Source: Gammaproteobacteria bacterium
Lineage (GTDB): Bacteria; Pseudomonadota; Gammaproteobacteria; Comchoanobacterales; Comchoanobacteraceae
Reading direction: 5' to 3'
DNA: 28,701 nt
Assembly (NCBI GenBank): GCA_029243665.1
Contig: JAQWRO010000105.1
Location: forward strand, 1-28,701
How positions within the stretch are numbered: position 1 is the first letter of the stretch; every line of letters starts with the position of its first letter. Shown here one piece after another: positions 23,406 through 28,701 of this stretch. The notes under the pieces were generated by a model. It was not told the DNA's origin and did not search any database. It saw only the letters and a list, made by a program, of their open reading frames with translations. The translations under genes and the position numbers were made by a program.

Positions 23406-26351
23406 TCACATAATCATTTCAAGATGAACCCGTTTACCACATTTATCATAAATAACGTCTTCTAATGGGTTATAAATAAGCGTTTGTTCAAGATTTTTAT
23501 TAAGGAAGTTAGCCGCTGCATCTTCATAAATGGATAATTGATCAACAAAATTAGAGAAATCTTTTGTATTTGTTTTAAAGTCAATTAAATATAATTTATT
23601 ATTTTTTATAAACATGTAGTCAATGCGAATAATTGTTTGATTAGGGCCATTCAGTGTAAGTTCACACCATTGTTGTTCACATTGTTCAAATAACCAAGTT
23701 GCAAGATCGCTATCTGATAATTTAATAAATAGTTTTGTAAAAGCAGTTGAAGTAAAGTAGTTATTATAATGGTTGCATAATTTTAAGAGAGAATGATTAG
23801 TTAAGGCATTTTTTAATGTTATGTTTAAGCTAATGAAAGTTTCAAGTATATGGTGTATTGCAGAACCAAAACTACTATTTTCATTATTGGATTGAATTGC
23901 GAAAGTTTTTTTTGGTATTGCGTTAATAGGTCTAACAACATCAATGAGCGGTGAAACATTATACTCAGATTGAAAACATATAGGGTTTTTATTTGTAGTT
24001 GGTTTGATTGGTTCAATGTTAGCTTGTTTTAAAAATTTGGCAAAACTTAAATTATTCTTATCTGATTTCCCTACATAGATTAAATTAGTTTTAGCCCTGG
24101 TTGCAGCAACATATAATAAACGTTGCATCTCATAGAAATTCGATTTCTGATTTAAAGATCGCAATACATTGTTAATCATATCAATATGATCTGATTTATC
24201 CTGTATATTCCCAATCATCATTGGTTTTTGAGTGTCATATTGAAACCAGTGAATCAACTGGTCTGGGTCATGCATTGACCGTGAATGTATGCTAGGAATG
24301 ATAACATGATCAAACTCAAGCCCTTTGGATTGATGTATTGTCATAAGTTGTATGTTAGAGGGTTCAACTTGAGAAACATCAGGTCTAATATTTGTTAAAA
24401 GAAAATGTATATTCTTACGGTTAATGCAAACAGACTCATTTTGCATAATATCAATTTGATTAAGAAAGAATTGAGAAATAGGGTGGTGATAATGATTAGG
24501 AAGAAAGGATTCTAGGATTGGCATAAGAAGCTGTGAAGCGTATATAAGATCAATGTTTTTTTGTGCATATTCTATTTGTTTATGCAACATTGACTCAACC
24601 TCTGAAATATCATGGTTTATGATGTTTGCCCATGATTTTTTCAATATAAACAAACGTTGAATACCTAGTCTAGCAATATCATCTGGCTGATAAATTGCAA
24701 TTGTTATAGCAGCTATTTCCTGAATCCAAGCATATTCATATAGAAAGAATAAGCCTGGGGTATTAACAGTAGATGGTAAGCCTTGATAAATGGGTAACAA
24801 ATGTGACCTTGAACGAGCAAGAATTGCAACTGTTTCACTTTCTGGAACCTGTTGGACATAATTAAGAATTGAGTTTATTTCGTTATCATCCCACCAGTAA
24901 ATTTTACCTTTACGCTCATGAACGGCTGTTGATGGATGGTAGGCGATGCCGCCAAGTGGTAGGTCATCTTTATCTGGAAAAATGTATTTAAAAGTGTTGT
25001 TAAAATGATCAATTAAAGTTGATGACGATCTAAAGTTACTACTTAAGGAAAGTGCGATGGGTTTAATAAAACCAATACCCTTACTTTGAACTTTTTTAAA
25101 AAGTCTAACATCTGCTTGTCTAAATTTATAAATTGACTGCATTGGATCGCCTACAATAAATAAACTATGTTGATTTTCTGCTTCCCAAAGCATAATAAGT
25201 GATTCAATTAAAACAGCCTGGAGATGTGAGGTGTCCTGAAACTCATCAATTAATAGATGCTTGATTTGCATGGCATATTGATTAGATTGAGATAATTGAT
25301 CAGACCTTAACTGTTCGATTGCTTTAACGGTTAAATAAGTGAAATCACATTGCTTGAGTGCTTGCATGTTAACATCTAAAATGGCACAAACTTTTGGAAG
25401 TAATGATTGTAGATAACCTAATATTAAAATATTTTTTTTGGGCATTTGATTAGATAGGCCATTTAGATAAAAAATAAGTTCAGCAATACGGGATTTTTGT
25501 ACTGATAATAATTCATTGATGCTTGATTTTAGTTCTTTATTAATTAAATTGTTGGTATATCTTTTGCGCCATGTGCCTTTTTTGGTAATAAAAGCTTCAA
25601 TTAAAATTTGCCAATCATTGAGCGACCAATTGATTAATGATGCTCGGTTTATACCTAATACATCACCAGCTAAATGAATTAAGTCAGAAAACTCGTGGTT
25701 ATGATTATAATAATCAATGATCATATCAATTAAAAATTGATAAAAATCATTATAAATTTGTTGGGGAGTTTGTCTTACATCTAATAATGGAGAAAGCCAT
25801 TGATCTCTTTTTTTGATTAAGTCAATTAGAAGATTTTGTAGTTTTTCATAATCATAGTTGATGTAAGTTAAAACTGGGTGTAAATCATTTCTTATGAGTT
25901 CATAATCATCCCCATGAAAAATATTATCAATAATTTTTTCATAGAGCAATTCAGTATGTGTGACAAGATTAATAGATAAATCAGCTAATTGATAGGTGAA
26001 GCTATCGAAAGTTTTACAGATATCGAATGTTGTATCTGATTGTATATCCCATTTTTTTAGACGAATATGTTTGTCTAATAATAAAAGTAAGCGTTGTGTT
26101 TCTGATTGCCTTTCGCTTCTTTTATCTAATTCTATTATATATGATTTCAATCGCTCATTGATTTCTTTGGCTGCTTTCTTGGTAAATGTTAAGATTAGAA
26201 CCTGTATTGGCATATCAACATTTAATAGGCATTTAATTGACCTTTGTACTAATAATTCAGTTTTGCCTGATCCAGCTGGTGCCTGAACTATAAATGATTG
26301 ATCAATATTTAGTGCCTGTTTTCTTTGCTTTAAATCTATAAGTGTGTTCAT
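23406..26351 (-). CDS. addA: AddA-type UvrD-like helicase/nuclease
   Basis: ATP-dependent helicase with a C-terminal PD-(D/E)XK nuclease, for processing double-strand breaks. Visible SF1 motifs are Walker A APAGSGKTE (24-32), motif II LLIDEFQDT, motif III GDPMQSIYKFRQAD, motif V TIHQSKGLEFDHV and motif VI YVAATRAK. The nuclease has D911, D924 and K926 (RIDY, LIDFKTN) and a Gln-Tyr motif downstream. The start is ATG 26351, because it overlaps the addB stop as ATGA. An upstream TTG at 26375 would add eight residues with no support. At 981 residues it is somewhat short for AddA (often about 1100-1200). RecB is excluded by the partner gene and small size. Confidence 0.9.
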   Translation of the reverse strand: MNTLIDLKQRKQALNIDQSFIVQAPAGSGKTELLVQRSIKCLLNVDMPIQVLILTFTKKAAKEINERLKSYIIELDKRSERQSETQRLLLLLDKHIRLKKWDIQSDTTFDICKTFDSFTYQLADLSINLVTHTELLYEKIIDNIFHGDDYELIRNDLHPVLTYINYDYEKLQNLLIDLIKKRDQWLSPLLDVRQTPQQIYNDFYQFLIDMIIDYYNHNHEFSDLIHLAGDVLGINRASLINWSLNDWQILIEAFITKKGTWRKRYTNNLINKELKSSINELLSVQKSRIAELIFYLNGLSNQMPKKNILILGYLQSLLPKVCAILDVNMQALKQCDFTYLTVKAIEQLRSDQLSQSNQYAMQIKHLLIDEFQDTSHLQAVLIESLIMLWEAENQHSLFIVGDPMQSIYKFRQADVRLFKKVQSKGIGFIKPIALSLSSNFRSSSTLIDHFNNTFKYIFPDKDDLPLGGIAYHPSTAVHERKGKIYWWDDNEINSILNYVQQVPESETVAILARSRSHLLPIYQGLPSTVNTPGLFFLYEYAWIQEIAAITIAIYQPDDIARLGIQRLFILKKSWANIINHDISEVESMLHKQIEYAQKNIDLIYASQLLMPILESFLPNHYHHPISQFFLNQIDIMQNESVCINRKNIHFLLTNIRPDVSQVEPSNIQLMTIHQSKGLEFDHVIIPSIHSRSMHDPDQLIHWFQYDTQKPMMIGNIQDKSDHIDMINNVLRSLNQKSNFYEMQRLLYVAATRAKTNLIYVGKSDKNNLSFAKFLKQANIEPIKPTTNKNPICFQSEYNVSPLIDVVRPINAIPKKTFAIQSNNENSSFGSAIHHILETFISLNITLKNALTNHSLLKLCNHYNNYFTSTAFTKLFIKLSDSDLATWLFEQCEQQWCELTLNGPNQTIIRIDYMFIKNNKLYLIDFKTNTKDFSNFVDQLSIYEDAAANFLNKNLEQTLIYNPLEDVIYDKCGKRVHLEMIM

Positions 26352-28261
26352 TTTGAACTGCTCGCATGATGACAAATACTTTGAAAATCACATTTGATGC
26401 ACTGCCTTGGTTCATAGGGTAGTGGTTTAAGTATGTCGTTAAATAAATTTATATGTTTCTGAATGATATCTTCAATATCGGGCATTTCATAGTATGGAAT
26501 TGTTTCATGAGTTTGGTCTAGAAATTGAATGCTTTTTAATTGACCTGTAGTAATCAAAGCATACCCAATGCCAACAATATCATATTCCAATGCTTTTGTA
26601 TAAACAAGCATTTGTGGGTCTGGGAAACCCTCTAAAGTTGATTGGATTGATTGAGCATACCCGGTTTTATAATCGATAATGAAATAGCCTAAGCCTTCAA
26701 TATAATCCACTCTATCAACTCGACCTTTAATTAATTTGCCATTAAAATTAAGGTGAATTTGTTTTTCAACGGCAACAACTTTAAAAGGTGTCCGATCCAA
26801 TTCATTTGATAGCCATTGAAAGATTGTTTGAGTAAGATGAGATTTTTGAAAAGTCCAATAAGCTAAATCAATTTTTTTATTTTTATCTATGGTTTCAATA
26901 TGTTTCTCAATGAGGTCGTTTAGCATTGTTTTAAGTTCATTGGATGTGTGCTTCTTAAGAGTAGCTTGATCTTTAATAGTTAGCCAAAAATCTGCAAGAA
27001 CAGCGTGGGTTATAATACCAATGTGCATTTTCAGTACAGAGGCTTGTTCATTCTCTATTTTAAGCTTGTTTTGGCAAGCATATATGATGGGACATCTTTG
27101 AAATTTAATAAAATCTGTAACGTTGAATTTGTCTTGATTAAGCTTGAATCCTGAAATATTTTGATAATTTGATTTAGCCCTGTAAATGTTATTATTGTGC
27201 ATAAAGTTAAGATTTATAATATCTTGATTATTTGAAAAATAAAGTTTTTCAATATCTGTATTGTCAAGATTAATAATGATACATTCATCATACATATAGG
27301 GAAAGGCATGCTTAGGTGTTGTGATCATTGTATTATCATGACTGATATATATACTTACTTGGTGTGACTCAAGCCATAAAAGAAGGTTCTCTAGATGTAT
27401 TTGCAAAGAGTGTGTTCGATCATCTGACATTTCCTCGATTAACTTAATAATTCTTTTTATAATTATTAGTTCAATATCACTAAAAGATTGATTTTCTAAA
27501 AAATCGTAAAGATATTCTAGACATTCATTAGTAAATAATTTTGTTGTTAGGTATGTATCAGTTAAATTCTGTTTTTGCCATTTGTTATTAAGTAACCCTG
27601 AAATGTAATTAAGTAATGGGTGATTGGTAAGTGGCTTTGTATCAATGACTCCTGCATCTAATGAATGTCGTTTATGCATCCAATAAGCATTTAATTCAGA
27701 AACTATGATTAATGTATTTTTTGACTCAGTAATATATTGGGATACATCATCAAAATTGTTAATATACTTGAGTTTTTGATCGCAATGTTTGAATTTATGA
27801 ATATTTAAAAATGAAATATGCCAATTATTTTTTTCGAATACAGTATTCTCAATTGGTTGCCATTGATAAGGTAAAATAGAGAGTTGTTGATCAACTGGAT
27901 TATTAAAGAACCAAAGTGGGTATAGTGATGGGTGATAAGAAAGGTGCTTAAATAATATAGCAACCAAATCATGCTCATTTTTGTCATAATGATTATTTAA
28001 TAACTTAAATTGAGTTTGTTGCCAATAATTTAAAACTTTATTTAAAGATGCTTGTCCATCAAAAACAATATCATTAATTTTTTGGTAAAAATACCATGTT
28101 GAATGAATGTTTCTGGCATAACTTGGAATTAAATCACTGTAGGTTAAGAATATATTTCTTGCCCACATTGATTGTTGGTTAACTAATTTATGAAATTCAC
28201 GCTTACACACCACATTGGGGACAAGTGTTTTTTTTTCTGACAATTCAATGGTATTGCGCAT
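26348..28261 (-). CDS. AddB-like Fe-S nuclease (probable DNA repair protein)
   Basis: Partner of the AddA-type helicase. The C-terminal PD-(D/E)XK nuclease has D516 and D519 in GRVDRVD, then D530 and K532 in IIDYKTG. Four cysteines, C390 (QRCP) and C621-x2-C624-x5-C630, match the AddB/Cas4-type iron-sulfur nuclease arrangement. The N-terminus (KTLVPNVVCKREFHKLVN) resembles the opening of beta/gammaproteobacterial AddB-like repair proteins. The 637 residues are well below the usual 850 or more, so the inactive-helicase middle is condensed, and no Walker A is seen. I chose ATG 28261. The frame stays open to a TTG at 28348, but those 29 codons cover the DnaA-box-like region and have no family match. 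Nine A's occur near codon 8-11. Confidence 0.82.
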   Translation of the reverse strand: MRNTIELSEKKTLVPNVVCKREFHKLVNQQSMWARNIFLTYSDLIPSYARNIHSTWYFYQKINDIVFDGQASLNKVLNYWQQTQFKLLNNHYDKNEHDLVAILFKHLSYHPSLYPLWFFNNPVDQQLSILPYQWQPIENTVFEKNNWHISFLNIHKFKHCDQKLKYINNFDDVSQYITESKNTLIIVSELNAYWMHKRHSLDAGVIDTKPLTNHPLLNYISGLLNNKWQKQNLTDTYLTTKLFTNECLEYLYDFLENQSFSDIELIIIKRIIKLIEEMSDDRTHSLQIHLENLLLWLESHQVSIYISHDNTMITTPKHAFPYMYDECIIINLDNTDIEKLYFSNNQDIINLNFMHNNNIYRAKSNYQNISGFKLNQDKFNVTDFIKFQRCPIIYACQNKLKIENEQASVLKMHIGIITHAVLADFWLTIKDQATLKKHTSNELKTMLNDLIEKHIETIDKNKKIDLAYWTFQKSHLTQTIFQWLSNELDRTPFKVVAVEKQIHLNFNGKLIKGRVDRVDYIEGLGYFIIDYKTGYAQSIQSTLEGFPDPQMLVYTKALEYDIVGIGYALITTGQLKSIQFLDQTHETIPYYEMPDIEDIIQKHINLFNDILKPLPYEPRQCIKCDFQSICHHASSSK

Positions 28262-28320
28262 CTTCTTGAATAATATTGTTAAATTCTGTTTAAAAAGTAT
28301 CCAAAACAAACATTTATGTA

Positions 28321-28375
28321 GGTGGATACAGGGTTTTTTAAACAACAAATTGTGTTATCCACTCAGTTATCCACA
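28321..28375. promoter_or_regulatory. DnaA-box-like cluster upstream of addB
   Basis: TTATCCACA at 28367-28375 is a perfect consensus DnaA box. TTATCCACT at 28355-28363 differs at one base and lies in direct repeat at 12-bp period. A weaker inverted relative, GGTGGATAC at 28321-28329, matches 7 of 9. On the minus strand the pair reads GTGGATAAC-TGA-GTGGATAAC. The cluster fills the gap between the histidine kinase stop and addB. No dnaA, dnaN or gidA is nearby. Confidence 0.5.
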
Positions 28376-28396
28376 TAAAACGTGAGTAACTTTTTT

Positions 28397-28701
28397 TCAT
28401 TGTTTAATTGGATTAAATATTACACGAATTAAAAGGCCATGACCACTTGTGTTGTCGAGAATAGAAATTTTTGCTTGATTGATTAAAACAATTTCTTTAA
28501 CAATTGATAATCCAAGACCTGAGCCTTGTTCTTTTGTACCGAGGACCCTAAAGAATCTTTCAAAAATTCTTTTTTTCATTTTGTCTGATAATCCAGGACC
28601 CTGATCTTGAACATCAAGAACAATTTTATGATCTTTTTTATACATGTTAACTTCAACAGTTGTTTGTTCTCCTGAATAACGAATTGCATTGTCAATAATA
28701 T
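28397..28701 (-). CDS. Sensor histidine kinase, C-terminal ATPase part (5' end cut by window edge)
   Basis: The frame is open to the right edge (translation begins IIDNAIRYS), so only the last 101 codons are present. This is the GHKL ATP-binding domain of a two-component sensor kinase. The N box is DNAIRYS, the G1 box is DQGPGL, the F box is FERFFR and the G2 box is GSGLGLSIV. It ends about 30 residues later with TGA at 28397-28399. The sensor and dimerisation domains lie outside the window, so the signal cannot be told. An internal ATG at 28645 is not the true start, because the N box lies upstream of it. Confidence 0.93.
   Translation of the reverse strand, partial: IIDNAIRYSGEQTTVEVNMYKKDHKIVLDVQDQGPGLSDKMKKRIFERFFRVLGTKEQGSGLGLSIVKEIVLINQAKISILDNTSGHGLLIRVIFNPIKQ

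Noticed and set aside
26352..26375. TTG start of addA eight codons upstream
   Set aside because: The ATG at 26351 overlaps the addB stop as ATGA, matching the coupling used throughout the window.
28262..28348. Extended addB start at TTG 28348
   Set aside because: There is no Shine-Dalgarno, no family match, and the codons run toward the DnaA-box-like region.

Overview
The window is AT-rich bacterial DNA (roughly a third G+C by eye) packed with core housekeeping genes. The gene order points to a gammaproteobacterium. rsfS-rlmH-mrdA-rodA, rlpA-dacA-dat-lipB-lipA and tRNA-fMet-nusA-infB-rbfA-truB-rpsO-pnp are all gammaproteobacterial-type blocks, although each is broken or trimmed here. The high A+T, A8-A9 runs inside essential genes, 1-28 bp gene overlaps and several missing or shortened genes suggest a streamlined, possibly host-associated, genome. 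I cannot name the genus. No phage, insertion sequence, CRISPR array or defence island is visible.

Layout from low to high coordinates. (1) 1-4968, minus strand: rlpA, dacA, a D-alanine aminotransferase-like gene, lipB, lipA and a DedA-family gene that runs off the left edge. This is a peptidoglycan-maturation and lipoate-synthesis operon without the small ybeD gene usually found before lipB. (2) 5006-6956, plus strand: rlmB (23S rRNA methyltransferase) and an MscS-type mechanosensitive channel, the only plus-strand genes. (3) 6961-17594, minus strand: nusA, infB, rbfA, truB, rpsO, pnp, an unrecognised eight-helix membrane protein, murC and murB. (4) 17641-17717: initiator tRNA-Met followed by a Rho-independent terminator, directly upstream of nusA where rimP would be expected. 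(5) 17767-23392, minus strand: rsfS, rlmH, mrdA (PBP2), rodA, a small unknown membrane-anchored protein, hslV and hslU. (6) 23406-28261, minus strand: an AddAB-type helicase-nuclease pair. (7) 28262-28396 holds closely spaced DnaA-box-like sequences. (8) The 3' end of a sensor histidine kinase lies at the right edge.

The genes work in three groups. Translation and RNA genes (fMet tRNA, nusA, infB, rbfA, truB, rpsO, pnp, rsfS, rlmH, rlmB) form the core. Cell-wall genes (mrdA/rodA elongasome, murC/murB, dacA, rlpA, D-amino acid aminotransferase) indicate a real peptidoglycan sacculus. Protein quality control (HslUV) and recombinational repair (AddAB-like in place of RecBCD) complete the set. 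The least explained items are the membrane protein at 9155-10387, the small protein at 19606-19911, the loss of rimP next to an initiator tRNA with a U1:U72 mismatch, and the DnaA-box cluster before addB. I did not find convincing evidence of a wholly new biological system.
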